Source: Solirubrobacterales bacterium (GTDB lineage Bacteria > Actinomycetota > Thermoleophilia > Solirubrobacterales > 70-9). Taken from it: a stretch of DNA of 64,000 bases. The notes below the pieces were generated by a model. The model had not been told where the DNA came from, did no database searches, and worked only from the letters and a program-made list of their open reading frames with translations. The DNA is taken from positions 1-64,000 of the forward strand of contig JAGQUT010000007.1 of the NCBI GenBank assembly GCA_020438355.1, in the 5' to 3' direction. A program made the translations under genes and the position numbers. This document shows positions 34,826 to 42,629 of the stretch, piece by piece; the stretch's first letter is position 1, and every line of letters starts with the position of its first letter.

Positions 34826-36726
34826 GCATCGACCGGAAGGGCGCCACTGATTTCACCAGGGAGGCGCATGTTCACAGCGTTCGCTGTCTCGACTTCGAAG
34901 ACGAGACATCTTTCGAGGAGGCGTCGCGAGGGTTCATCGCGCCCAATCCCGAGGGGCAGGTCCTCGCCGAGGACGGTCAGTTCGTTTTCGACCCGGCAAG
35001 GATCTCGTCGTTTGCCAGCGGGCAGCCCGAGCCTCCGGAGACCGTTAATCCCAGCCTCTGGCGGAACGCCAGGCTGACCGCGGACGGTGGCCTCTTCGAA
35101 GTCTGCGACCGGATCTACCAGGTTCGCAACATGGACATCTCGAACATCACCTTCATCGAAGGTGACACCGGGGTGATCGTCGTTGACCCCCTGATCTCGG
35201 CCGAGGTCGCCCGCGCCGCACTGAATCTCTACTTCGAGCATCGCGGAGAGAAGCCCGTAGTTGCCGTGATTCATTCGCACAGCCATGTCGACCACTTCGG
35301 GGGAGTGCGCGGGGTAGTAACCCAGGAAGAGGTCGACTCGGGGAAGGTCCCGATCATCGCCCCGGAGGGTTTCCTCGAGGCCGCGGTTTCCGAGAACGTG
35401 GCCGCCGGAAACGTGATGACCCGCCGGGCCATGTATCAGTTCGGGATCCTGCTTCCGCCCGACCCCCAGGGCACCGTTGGCTGTGGACTCGGCATCGGAA
35501 CCTCGCTGGGAACGATCACCCTGATCCCGCCGACCGATTCGATCACCCGGACTGGCGAGACCCGCGAGATCGACGGGCTCACCTTCGAGTTCATGCTCAC
35601 GCCGGACACCGAGGCACCGGCAGAGATGCACTGGTACATCCCGGAACTGCGAGCCCTGACAGCGGCCGAGAACTGCACCCACACGATGCACAACACCTAT
35701 CCGATCCGGGGCGCCCAGGTCCGCGACCCGCTGGCCTGGTCGATGTACCTGAACGATACGATCGACCGCTGGGCCGAGGATGCCGACGTGCTCTACGCCA
35801 TGCACCACTGGCCGGTCTGGGGCGGGGAGAGGGTCCGGGAGATGCTGGAGAAGGCCCGGGACGCATACCGGTTCATCCACGACGAGACCCTGCGGCTCGC
35901 CAACCACGGCCTCACCCCGCGAGAGATCGCCGAAGAGGTCGAGTTCCCCGACTCGCTGGCCAAGCACTGGTCGGTTCGCAGCTACTACGGCACGATCAGC
36001 CACAACGTCAAGGCGACCTACACCCGCTATCTCGGGTGGTACGACGGCAACCCTGCCAACCTCGAACCACTGGTTCCCGTTGAATCGGCCGCCCGTTACG
36101 TCGAGTTCATGGGCGGTGCCGAAAGCGTGCTCGAGAAGGCCCGCGAATCGTTCGAACGGGGCGAGTACCGCTGGGTCGCAGAGGTTGTCGGCCACGTCGT
36201 GTTCAACGACCCTGCCAATCAGGAAGCCCGCGAGCTGCAGGCTGACGCCTTCGAGCAGCTCGGCTACCAGAGTGAATCAACGACCTGGCGAAACGCTTAC
36301 CTGATGGGAGCACAGGAGCTTCGGCACGGCACTCCCAGCTACCCGATCGGGAGCACCGCCAGCGTCGATGCCGTCAAGGCGATGACTTTGCCGATGATCT
36401 TCAACTTCTTCGCGATCAAGATCCACGGCGTGACGGCGGCCGATCTCGAGCTCGACCTGAACCTCGACATCACCGACACGGGGGAGAGGGCGGTACTCCG
36501 GCTCTCCAACGGAACCCTCAGTCATTCGCTTGTCGACTGGGACGAAGACGCGCCGGTTCTGGCGATCACGAGGGACCTTCTGAACCGTCTGGTCGGCAAC
36601 GAGGTGACCCTTGAAGAGGCGGTTGAAGCCGGCGAGCTGGAGTCGGGACCGGGGCTCGATGTGTTCCGTCAGGTAGGCGAGCATCTCGACGAGTTCGATC
36701 TCTGGTTCCCGATTATCGAGCCATAA
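34822..36726 (+). CDS. Alkylsulfatase-like metallo-beta-lactamase-fold enzyme
   Basis: 634 aa. The dinuclear metal motif HSHSHVDHFGG (151-161, HxHxDH) and the downstream ENCTHTMHN and YAMHHWPVWGG blocks match SdsA1/YjcS-type alkyl sulfatases, followed by the dimerisation helices (380-500) and a C-terminal SCP-2-like lipid-binding domain (500-630). Family members hydrolyse sulfate esters of long-chain alcohols such as SDS. SdsA1 is secreted, whereas this protein has no signal peptide, so it should act in the cytoplasm. Coupled by a 4-base overlap to the methyltransferase gene. Confidence 0.88.
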   Translation: MSIDRKGATDFTREAHVHSVRCLDFEDETSFEEASRGFIAPNPEGQVLAEDGQFVFDPARISSFASGQPEPPETVNPSLWRNARLTADGGLFEVCDRIYQVRNMDISNITFIEGDTGVIVVDPLISAEVARAALNLYFEHRGEKPVVAVIHSHSHVDHFGGVRGVVTQEEVDSGKVPIIAPEGFLEAAVSENVAAGNVMTRRAMYQFGILLPPDPQGTVGCGLGIGTSLGTITLIPPTDSITRTGETREIDGLTFEFMLTPDTEAPAEMHWYIPELRALTAAENCTHTMHNTYPIRGAQVRDPLAWSMYLNDTIDRWAEDADVLYAMHHWPVWGGERVREMLEKARDAYRFIHDETLRLANHGLTPREIAEEVEFPDSLAKHWSVRSYYGTISHNVKATYTRYLGWYDGNPANLEPLVPVESAARYVEFMGGAESVLEKARESFERGEYRWVAEVVGHVVFNDPANQEARELQADAFEQLGYQSESTTWRNAYLMGAQELRHGTPSYPIGSTASVDAVKAMTLPMIFNFFAIKIHGVTAADLELDLNLDITDTGERAVLRLSNGTLSHSLVDWDEDAPVLAITRDLLNRLVGNEVTLEEAVEAGELESGPGLDVFRQVGEHLDEFDLWFPIIEP

Positions 36727-36752
36727 TCCGGTTCCACCCGCCCGATGCCGGG

Positions 36753-36758
36753 TAGGTT
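36753..36758 (+). promoter_or_regulatory. Leaderless -10 box for leader peptide
   Basis: TAGGTT, 6 bases before ATG 36765. Confidence 0.45.
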
Positions 36759-36764
36759 GACGCC

Positions 36765-36836
36765 ATGGACCGAGTCATAGCCCGCGCCAAGAGCGCTTCG
36801 GCTGGCCCCCTGTGGGGCCGGGAGTGCCAGTCGTGA
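36765..36836 (+). CDS. Putative 23-aa leader peptide (uORF)
   Basis: ATG at 36765 placed 6 bases after a TAGGTT box, reading MDRVIARAKS... and ending ...GRECQS before a TGA at 36834-36836 that overlaps the GTG of the FAD oxidoreductase. The frame differs from that gene. A hairpin (GGCCCC 36804-36809 with GGGGCC 36814-36819) lies inside the uORF. Leaderless cysteine-containing uORFs act as attenuators in mycobacteria; here only one Cys is present, so regulation by translation coupling is as likely. Predicted from sequence alone. Confidence 0.4.
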   Translation: MDRVIARAKSASAGPLWGRECQS

Positions 36837-37954
36837 CCGTCAGGGTCGCGGTCGTCGGCGCCGGGATCATCGGCCTCGCCACGGCCTGGGCCCTCGAGCG
36901 ACGGGGCTTCGCCTGCCTGGTCTTCGAGCAGGGCGCACCAGGCGGCGGTCAGTCGGCAGGCGAGTCCCGGATCTTCCGCCACGCCCATGAGGACCCGCGG
37001 CAGTCGGAACTGGCCACCCGGGCCAGGAGCGGTTGGAACGAGTGGGAGGAAGAGTTCGGGTCTCCCTTGATCTCGGACGACGGGGCGCTGGTTATCGGCC
37101 AGGGCGGGGTGGAACGCCTGAAGAACTACTCCCGGATCACCGGGGCGGAAGTCTCTGAGCTCGGTCCCGAGGATCTGGCAGAGGCTTTGCCCATTCTGGC
37201 CAGCTTCGAGGGTCCAGCGATGATCGATCCCGGGGCGGGTGCGATCCGTTCACGCCTCACGCTCGCCAACCTGATCAGCGCAGCCGGCCTGAACCTTGTC
37301 CCCGAAAAGGTCGAGTCGGTGACTTCCCGACCGGGTGGCGGGGTCAGCATCGCCACCAGCTTCGGACTGCGGGAATTTGATGCGGCCGTCGTTTCGGCCG
37401 GCGCAGGGACTCTGGGTCTGGCCAGCACTGCGGGGCTGGATCTTCCGATCGAAACCCGGGCGCATGTCAGACTGACGGCGCCACTGAAGGAACCAGACAC
37501 TCCGCCCAGGCTCGCCTGCGTCCAGGACTCATCGGGGGCTTTCGGCGAAGCGGCAGCTTACGGTTCACCACTCCGGGGCAACCGGGAGTATGCGGTCGGT
37601 CTATCCACGACCACGGCGTTGGATCCTGAAGGAGGGGGGATGGCGGAACTTGACCGGATTGCCCTGCGGACCAGGGCCTACATCTCGAAGGCATTGCCAG
37701 GTCTTGACCTTTCGGGTGCCGTGCCGTTCCAGAGGTGGGTCACCGAACTTCCGTGGTCTCCCGATGGTCTCGCGATCTGGCAGTCGGGCGACAGCTACTT
37801 CATTGCCGGTCACAATCTCTTCAAGCTTGCCCCGGTGCTCGGAAAGGTCCTGGCGGAGAGCGTCTCGGAAGGAAGGGTGCCAGAGGGCTTCCGGCCCGAA
37901 GATCGCCTTGGTGACCCACGCATGGGGGCCGCCGAGTCTGCGCCAGCCAGCTGA
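36833..37954 (+). CDS. FAD-dependent oxidoreductase, DAO/sarcosine-oxidase-like
   Basis: 373 aa from GTG 36833, which has GGGAG about 8 bases upstream; in-frame GTGs at 36812 and 36824 lie in or next to a hairpin. Dinucleotide fold VAVVGAGIIGLATAWALERRGF with the ribose-binding Glu in VFEQG, then the DAO family pattern (GESRIFRHAHED, GAIRSRLTLANL, and the C-terminal FIAGHNLFKLAPVLG). Resembles monomeric sarcosine oxidase or N-methyl-amino-acid oxidases that covalently bind FAD; substrate unknown. Translation is probably coupled to the upstream 23-codon ORF. Confidence 0.82.
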   Translation: MTVRVAVVGAGIIGLATAWALERRGFACLVFEQGAPGGGQSAGESRIFRHAHEDPRQSELATRARSGWNEWEEEFGSPLISDDGALVIGQGGVERLKNYSRITGAEVSELGPEDLAEALPILASFEGPAMIDPGAGAIRSRLTLANLISAAGLNLVPEKVESVTSRPGGGVSIATSFGLREFDAAVVSAGAGTLGLASTAGLDLPIETRAHVRLTAPLKEPDTPPRLACVQDSSGAFGEAAAYGSPLRGNREYAVGLSTTTALDPEGGGMAELDRIALRTRAYISKALPGLDLSGAVPFQRWVTELPWSPDGLAIWQSGDSYFIAGHNLFKLAPVLGKVLAESVSEGRVPEGFRPEDRLGDPRMGAAESAPAS

Positions 37955-37962
37955 GGAAGGGG

Positions 37963-37997
37963 GCGAACCGCCGGCCAGGTAGTAGCCGGCGGTTCGC
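37963..37997. terminator. Strong bidirectional hairpin terminator
   Basis: Perfect 13-bp stem (GCGAACCGCCGGC, 37963-37975, with GCCGGCGGTTCGC, 37985-37997) and a 9-base loop between the convergent oxidoreductase and sigma factor genes. Confidence 0.75.
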
Positions 37998-38017
37998 TGT
38001 GATGGGAAGGAACTTCG

Positions 38018-38812
38018 TCAGGCCGCGGCTGGAAGGCGCTCGCTGATCCGGTCGAGGATGCGTCGCAGCATCCTCGAAACATGCATCTGGGAATGCCCGA
38101 TCCTCTCGGCGATCTCGGACTGGGTGAGCTCGTCGCGGAATCGCAGCCTGATCACGGTTCGTTCTTCAGGGCTCAGCTCGTGCATGGCGGAGCGGAGCAT
38201 GATGCGGCTTTCGGCGTTTTCAAACGCGGCATCCTCTTCGCCCAGCCACTCGGCAGGCGAACCCGCGTCTTCGTCCGCCGAAGACGGACCCTGGTCGAGC
38301 GAGATCGGATGCCTGTTGGCGCCTGCTTCGAAGGCTTCGCGTATCTCGTCCTCCGAACACTTCATCTCGGTCGATATCTCGGCGATCGTCGGTTCACGAT
38401 TGAGCCGGCTCGTCAACTCGGCCACGACGAAGTCGATCTGGCCGATCCGGTCGTAGAGACTCCGGGGTATCCGCATCATTGAAGTGCGGTCACGGAAGTG
38501 GCGCTTGAGCTCGCCGGTGATGGTCGGGGAGGCAAAGGCGATGAATGGCACGCCCCTCGAGGGATCGAATCGGTTGACCGCGTTCACGAGTCCCAGGCTG
38601 GCGACCTGAACCAAATCGTCGAGGGACTCGGCGTTGCTGCGGTAGCGAAGTGCCACGCTCTTGGCAAAGGCGAGATAGCGGTTGACGAGCTCTTCACGGG
38701 CCAGCGGGTCGGAGTCCCTCCGTGCCCAGAGGTCATCTTCCTCGGCGAGCCCGGGGATGAGTTCCCCGGTCTGCGACATGTCGGTCGTTCTGTCCTGAAC
38801 ATTGGTTTCCAT
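38018..38812 (-). CDS. RNA polymerase sigma factor, SigB/SigF/SigG group
   Basis: 264 aa. Region 2 (LVNRYLAFAKSVALRYR, SLDDLVQVASLGLVNAVNRFDPSRGVPFIAFA), region 3 (RIPRSLYDRIGQ, LNREPTIAEIS) and region 4 helix-turn-helix (LTQSEIAERIGHSQMHVSRMLRRIL), typical of general-stress or sporulation sigma factors of the SigB/F group. Such factors are normally held by an RsbW-type anti-sigma kinase, but none lies next to it. The ATG at 38812 follows GAGAGGC. The long upstream region carries several repeats. Confidence 0.93.
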   Translation of the reverse strand: METNVQDRTTDMSQTGELIPGLAEEDDLWARRDSDPLAREELVNRYLAFAKSVALRYRSNAESLDDLVQVASLGLVNAVNRFDPSRGVPFIAFASPTITGELKRHFRDRTSMMRIPRSLYDRIGQIDFVVAELTSRLNREPTIAEISTEMKCSEDEIREAFEAGANRHPISLDQGPSSADEDAGSPAEWLGEEDAAFENAESRIMLRSAMHELSPEERTVIRLRFRDELTQSEIAERIGHSQMHVSRMLRRILDRISERLPAAA

Positions 38813-39128
38813 CGTTCAGCCTCTCTTTCCGGAGGAGTCCCCCTCCTGAGTAGCTCTGCCCTGGAACCCCGCCTAAGGGTCGTGCAGTAGTGCCTGGTCG
38901 GTTACTTGGCACCGTATGCACCGGTTCGTGAACTGTCCAGTATCCGCAAGCTTAAGAAGCACTTAAGCAACCGACAGGTGTGCGATAAGTGTGCGAAAAG
39001 TCAGTTCTGGTGCGGCCACAGATGGCGCGACAAGCGGAAAACACCCCGGTTCAGAAAACAGACAACAGTGTTCGCAAGTGTTGCGACCGGAATCACCGAA
39101 GTGGCGAAATATCCTGTTCTGAGGGGTA
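38813..39128. promoter_or_regulatory. Gene-free region upstream of sigma factor with repeat motifs
   Basis: 316 bp without a credible gene. It contains an inverted repeat GCTTAAG-N5-CTTAAGC (38950-38968), an 8-bp direct repeat GTGTGCGA at 38978-38985 and 38989-38996 (11-bp period, one helical turn), and TCGCAA-GTG-TTGCGA (39072-39086). These could be regulator sites controlling the sigma factor gene. No clear -35/-10 pair was found. Confidence 0.4.
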
Positions 39129-39485
39129 TCAGCGTGTTGCGTAGCGCTGATGGAGCATCAAATCGTTGCCGTCCGGGTCCTGGAAGAGGGCCATATGGCA
39201 GACCCCGGTGTCGATCGTGTCCCCGATGAACTGGACTCCCTTCGATTCCAGTTCGGCTCTCGCCGCCTCGATGTCATCGACCCTCAGCGCAGGGTGAGCA
39301 TTCTTCGATTGAGCAAACGGCATCCCCTGGCTTTCGGGTTCCCAGATCGCGAAACAGGTTTCACCAACCCAGAATTCATACTCGGAGTTCTCGTCGGGGC
39401 GGAGACCAAGCGTGTCCATGTAGAAGCGCCTGGAGCGCTCGGCGTCGGTGGACGGAATGCCTACAAAGTCGAGCCCGGAGATCAT
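39129..39485 (-). CDS. VOC-family (glyoxalase/dioxygenase fold) protein
   Basis: 118 aa, one vicinal-oxygen-chelate domain: GLDFVGIPSTDAERSRRFYMDTLGL, ALRVDDIEAARAELESKG and the closing FQDPDGNDLMLHQRY. VOC proteins include glyoxalase I, fosfomycin-resistance enzymes and antibiotic-binding proteins, so the reaction cannot be assigned. Its leaderless promoter lies just upstream, separate from the Crp-like gene. Confidence 0.8.
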   Translation of the reverse strand: MISGLDFVGIPSTDAERSRRFYMDTLGLRPDENSEYEFWVGETCFAIWEPESQGMPFAQSKNAHPALRVDDIEAARAELESKGVQFIGDTIDTGVCHMALFQDPDGNDLMLHQRYATR

Positions 39486-39491
39486 GTCCCC

Positions 39492-39497
39492 AACCTA
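39492..39497 (-). promoter_or_regulatory. Leaderless -10 box for VOC protein
   Basis: Minus-strand TAGGTT, 6 bases before ATG 39485. Confidence 0.5.
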
Positions 39498-39533
39498 CCC
39501 GAGGTCTGGAGTCCGAATCTGAGTATTCGGTGA

Positions 39534-40268
39534 CTATTTCTCGTCGATCGAGGCAAGAATGGCCATCGGGTCGATTTCCGCGGCGAAGAAGGTCCAGGTT
39601 CCGTCGCCGTCCTGTTCGATCAGGTCCTGGTCGGCCAGTGCGGTCAGGGCTGACGACACTTTCGGTCGTCTGGCTCCGATCATTGCGGCCAGGTTTCGAT
39701 GGCTGAGCCGGATCGCGATCTTCGACCCTCGGGGCCCTTCGATACCCCAGCGCTCGGCCAGGTACCTGAACAGGAGCAACAGGCGCAGGTCGATCCGGGG
39801 GATCTGGCAGAGCGCCACCTGGAAACCAAGCCACCTTGCACGGGCTACGACGCGGTCCATGAGGACCGTGAGGATGCTCGGAAACGCCTGGGCCTGCCGG
39901 TGGAAATCCTCATTGATCACCGCTACATGTCCCTCCGAAATGAGCGACCACTCGGCGGTAACGTGCATTGCTTCCAGGGGCTCGGGAAGGATCCAGGGTC
40001 GGATCAGATCACCGGGACCCAGCAGCTCGATCGATGGCCGGCCCGCGATGATGATCTCCCGGGTAAACGCACCTTCCAAAACCAGATAGCCGAGGAAGAG
40101 CGGGCTCTCTGGAGGTCTGAGTCCCTCCTCCCATGGCCCGGCATTGATCCTCAGGATGTCGGCGACGAGTGTCTCGCGAGCCTCGTCCTGAAGATGTCTC
40201 TCGATCCCCCGCGCGAGCGAGGGCTCGGCGTCAAGGAGCCTGACCTTCCCTGCGGACTCTCCGGACAT
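39534..40268 (-). CDS. Crp/Fnr-family transcriptional regulator
   Basis: 244 aa. N-terminal cyclic-nucleotide-binding-like beta-barrel (about 35-130: LFLGYLVLEGAFTREII, ELLGPGDLIRPW), a long dimer helix, and a C-terminal winged helix with recognition segment LSHRNLAAMIGARRPKVSSALTAL. The barrel lacks the RxSxxR-type phosphate cassette of cAMP-binding Crp and shows no Fnr cysteine set, so its ligand is unknown. Divergent from a DUF4333 lipoprotein gene; both have leaderless promoters in the 99-bp gap. Confidence 0.87.
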   Translation of the reverse strand: MSGESAGKVRLLDAEPSLARGIERHLQDEARETLVADILRINAGPWEEGLRPPESPLFLGYLVLEGAFTREIIIAGRPSIELLGPGDLIRPWILPEPLEAMHVTAEWSLISEGHVAVINEDFHRQAQAFPSILTVLMDRVVARARWLGFQVALCQIPRIDLRLLLLFRYLAERWGIEGPRGSKIAIRLSHRNLAAMIGARRPKVSSALTALADQDLIEQDGDGTWTFFAAEIDPMAILASIDEK

Positions 40269-40274
40269 GCCCTG

Positions 40275-40280
40275 ACACTA
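40275..40280 (-). promoter_or_regulatory. Leaderless -10 box for Crp/Fnr regulator
   Basis: Minus-strand TAGTGT, 6 bases before ATG 40268. Confidence 0.5.
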
Positions 40281-40355
40281 ACTGCCGTCATCGGCCGGGG
40301 GTGACGGCCTTGCCGGTCAACCCGGCAACTTCACTCCTGACGCCGGATCTGGCGG

Positions 40356-40361
40356 TAGGGT
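40356..40361 (+). promoter_or_regulatory. Leaderless -10 box for DUF4333 lipoprotein
   Basis: TAGGGT, 6 bases before ATG 40368. Confidence 0.5.
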
Positions 40362-40367
40362 GGCCGA

Positions 40368-40712
40368 ATGTTCTCGTCCAAGCGTTACCTCCTCGTCCTG
40401 GCTGTCCTTATCGGTTCCGCCTTCGCCCTTTCGGCATGCGAAGGCGAGGTCTCGATCGGCGACAAAACGATCAGTGCTTCTGAACTCGAAACCCAGTCGT
40501 CTGAGTCGCTGACCCAGGAGTTTGGCCAGAAGCCCGCGTCGATTGACTGCCCGGAGGACCTGGAGGCCGAGGTCGGAGCCACGGAAGTCTGCTCGCTCGA
40601 GGACCAGGGCGGTGGCACCTACGACATGACGATCAAGGTCACCTCGGTCGATGACGACGGAAACGCTCAGTTCAACATTCAGGTGGGCGACCTGAAGACG
40701 GTGAATCCGTAG
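40368..40712 (+). CDS. DUF4333 lipoprotein
   Basis: 114 aa. Signal peptide with lipobox ALSAC, then a DUF4333 domain with the conserved pair of cysteines in IDCPEDLEAEVGATEVCSL, which likely form a disulfide, and a beta-rich end (YDMTIKVTSVDDDG). DUF4333 is a widespread actinobacterial extracytoplasmic domain of unknown role. A short TTG-initiated membrane protein gene follows 8 bases downstream. Confidence 0.85.
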   Translation: MFSSKRYLLVLAVLIGSAFALSACEGEVSIGDKTISASELETQSSESLTQEFGQKPASIDCPEDLEAEVGATEVCSLEDQGGGTYDMTIKVTSVDDDGNAQFNIQVGDLKTVNP

Positions 40713-40720
40713 GAAGCGTT

Positions 40721-40903
40721 TTGGCTGACTCCCAGGAAGAGCTGAAACAGGAGTACGACGAGTTCGAGCAGGCCGAAGCCTCGCTTGATTCAGGACTGGA
40801 GTCGGCCCCCTCCCGCAAGCGTCTGCCCGCCTGGATCAAGTGGATGGTGGCAGCCGACCTGGTGATAGCGATCGCCCTGGTACTGATCTTCGTGGTTGCC
40901 TAG
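40721..40903 (+). CDS. Small acidic single-pass membrane protein
   Basis: 60 aa, TTG start at 40721. An acidic N-terminus (EELKQEYDEFEQAEASLDSG), a basic-proline junction (SRKRLPAWIKW) and one C-terminal membrane helix (MVAADLVIAIALVLIFVVA): a tail-anchored layout with the acidic part in the cytoplasm. It lies 8 bases after the DUF4333 gene and is probably co-transcribed. Function unknown. Confidence 0.6.
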   Translation: MADSQEELKQEYDEFEQAEASLDSGLESAPSRKRLPAWIKWMVAADLVIAIALVLIFVVA

Positions 40904-40910
40904 CTGCGGA

Positions 40911-41126
40911 TCAGTAGCGCGGCGGATATTCCCGAGGCGGGGGGACGTCGGCGACCACGCGCCGGCGACGGTTGTAGATGAAGGCCGAGTAGACCAGGCC
41001 GACCGCGCCAACCAGCATCAGGATGTAACCGACTACGTCGAGCTCGATGCCGCGCACATGAAGATTGACAGCGAACGCGAGTATCGCTCCGACGGCGATC
41101 AGGAAGAGTGAGAAACCAAAGCTCAT
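40911..41126 (-). CDS. DUF6458-like small membrane protein
   Basis: 71 aa. Two membrane helices, FGFSLFLIAVGAILAFAV and VGYILMLVGAVGLVYSAFIY, separated by a short loop (NLHVRGIELDV), followed by a basic, Pro-rich tail. The length, helix spacing and loop match the DUF6458 family of small actinobacterial membrane proteins, whose role is unknown. Convergent with the preceding small gene and divergent from the P450. Confidence 0.8.
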   Translation of the reverse strand: MSFGFSLFLIAVGAILAFAVNLHVRGIELDVVGYILMLVGAVGLVYSAFIYNRRRRVVADVPPPREYPPRY

Positions 41127-41231
41127 GGCATGTCAGTACCCCTGGTCTTTGGCCTGGAAACAACGGGAGGGGTCGCCTGCGGGGAGCCGGAGTAGGGTTC
41201 AGGGACCAGCAAACCGTCAGGGGAGAGGGAC

Positions 41232-42467
41232 TTGCAGCCTGAAGAAGAGACACCGATCGAAGACGTACTCGTCATGGAGGAGTCGCTGTGGGTCGACGGC
41301 CCGCCCGTGGATCTGTTCAGACGTCTGCGATCGGAATGTCCGGTTCACTGGTCCCGGGAAATACCGATCCTTCCCGAAGAGGACGGTTTCTGGTCGGTCA
41401 CGACCGCTGACGGTGTCAAGGAGGTCAGCCTCGACTGGAAGACCTACTCGTCCGAGCTTGGCGGAATAACTGCGGCCAGTGATTCGGTCATTCCGCTCGA
41501 GTTGACCCGGGCGATGTTCATCGGAATGGATCCGCCCAAGCACGACCGGATCAAGGCTCTGTTCCAGCGCGGATTCACGCCGAAGCGGATCGCTGATCAC
41601 GAAGACGAAATTCGTGAGATCGCCCGCGACGTCCTCGACCGGACCGAAGGTCTGGACCACTGCGACCTGGTCGACGACGTCGCTCAGCCCTTCGTTGCTC
41701 GTGTGATCGGAACGTTCATGGGTCTTCCTCCGGGGGACGACGTGATCTGGGCGAGGCTGATGAACATGATCCTCGGGGCCAACGATCCGGATGTGAACCC
41801 GGAGGGAATCTCGACGGTGATGGAGCGCGACGTCCCCGAAGTCTTCGAGAGATGTTCGAAGCTGATCGCCGACCGGCGCGAGAACCCCACAGACGACCTC
41901 ACCAGCGTGCTCGTCCACGCGGAAGTCGATGGCGAGCGCCTGCAGGAGCACGAGATCGTGATGGGGTTCTTTCTGCTGATGGCTGCCGGGAACGACAGCA
42001 CGAAGGCGACCTACTGCAGCGCCATGCAGGCCCTGCTCGAGGACAGGGAACAGATGGAGATCCTGCTGGATGACCCTTCGCTGATCCCTTCGGCGGTCGA
42101 GGAAGCACTACGGATGTTTCCCGCCTTCGCCCATTTCCGGCGTACCGCAACGAAGGACACCGAACTCCAGGGTCAGAAGATCCGGCAGGGAGAGAAAGTG
42201 GTCATGTGGTACGTCTCATCGAACCGGGACGAGACCAGATACGAAAACCCGGACCATTTCGACGTCAAGCGCAACCCTGAGCATCAGGCGTTCGGCGCCG
42301 GCGGCAGGCACTACTGCCTGGGTACCGCTCTCGCCCGACTGGAGCTGAAGATCCTCCTCGAGGAGACCCTCGCCCGTTACCCCGATATGAAGATCGACGG
42401 CGAACCGAAGTACGTGGTTTCGGGCTTCGTCAACCAGCTGCGAACCCTGCCCGTAAGCCTCGCCTGA
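41232..42467 (+). CDS. Cytochrome P450
   Basis: 411 aa, soluble bacterial type. TTG start with a strong GGGGAGAGGGA ribosome site; a TAGGGT box at 41193-41198 gives a short leader. I-helix oxygen-activation motif AAGNDSTKA, ExxR (EEALRMF), and the heme loop FGAGGRHYCLG with ligand C362. The substrate is unknown; no ferredoxin, reductase or biosynthetic cluster lies nearby, so electron partners come from elsewhere. Confidence 0.95.
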   Translation: MQPEEETPIEDVLVMEESLWVDGPPVDLFRRLRSECPVHWSREIPILPEEDGFWSVTTADGVKEVSLDWKTYSSELGGITAASDSVIPLELTRAMFIGMDPPKHDRIKALFQRGFTPKRIADHEDEIREIARDVLDRTEGLDHCDLVDDVAQPFVARVIGTFMGLPPGDDVIWARLMNMILGANDPDVNPEGISTVMERDVPEVFERCSKLIADRRENPTDDLTSVLVHAEVDGERLQEHEIVMGFFLLMAAGNDSTKATYCSAMQALLEDREQMEILLDDPSLIPSAVEEALRMFPAFAHFRRTATKDTELQGQKIRQGEKVVMWYVSSNRDETRYENPDHFDVKRNPEHQAFGAGGRHYCLGTALARLELKILLEETLARYPDMKIDGEPKYVVSGFVNQLRTLPVSLA

Positions 42468-42475
42468 GTCTGCCG

Positions 42476-42625
42476 CTACTTCTCCCGCTCTTCGACCTTC
42501 TTCAGGTCGGAGCCGTCCTCGCGAAGTGCTCCCCAAAGGGCGACGAAGAGCGCCACGAAAATGAAGAGGAACGGGATCCAGTAGAACGGCGAAGCGGTCG
42601 CGACTATCGGGCTGACCAGGTCCAT
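42476..42625 (-). CDS. Small single-pass membrane protein downstream of dsbB
   Basis: 49 aa, ATG 42625 to TAG 42476, four bases after the dsbB stop. A hydrophobic N-terminal segment (SPFYWIPFLFIFVALFVALWGAL) is followed by a charged cytoplasmic tail (REDGSDLKKVEEREK). Its tight placement and clean membrane/charged layout support a real gene co-transcribed with dsbB. It could be an accessory subunit of the oxidase. No family recognised. Confidence 0.55.
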   Translation of the reverse strand: MDLVSPIVATASPFYWIPFLFIFVALFVALWGALREDGSDLKKVEEREK

Positions 42626-42629
42626 CTGC

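Noticed and set aside
34363-36195. 610-codon open frame on the minus strand
   Set aside because: It is antisense to the methyltransferase and alkylsulfatase-like genes, which have clear motifs; long antisense frames are expected at this GC content.
36804-36819. GGCCCC/GGGGCC hairpin as a transcription terminator
   Set aside because: No T-tract and it lies inside the leader ORF just before an expressed gene; kept only as part of the leader hypothesis.
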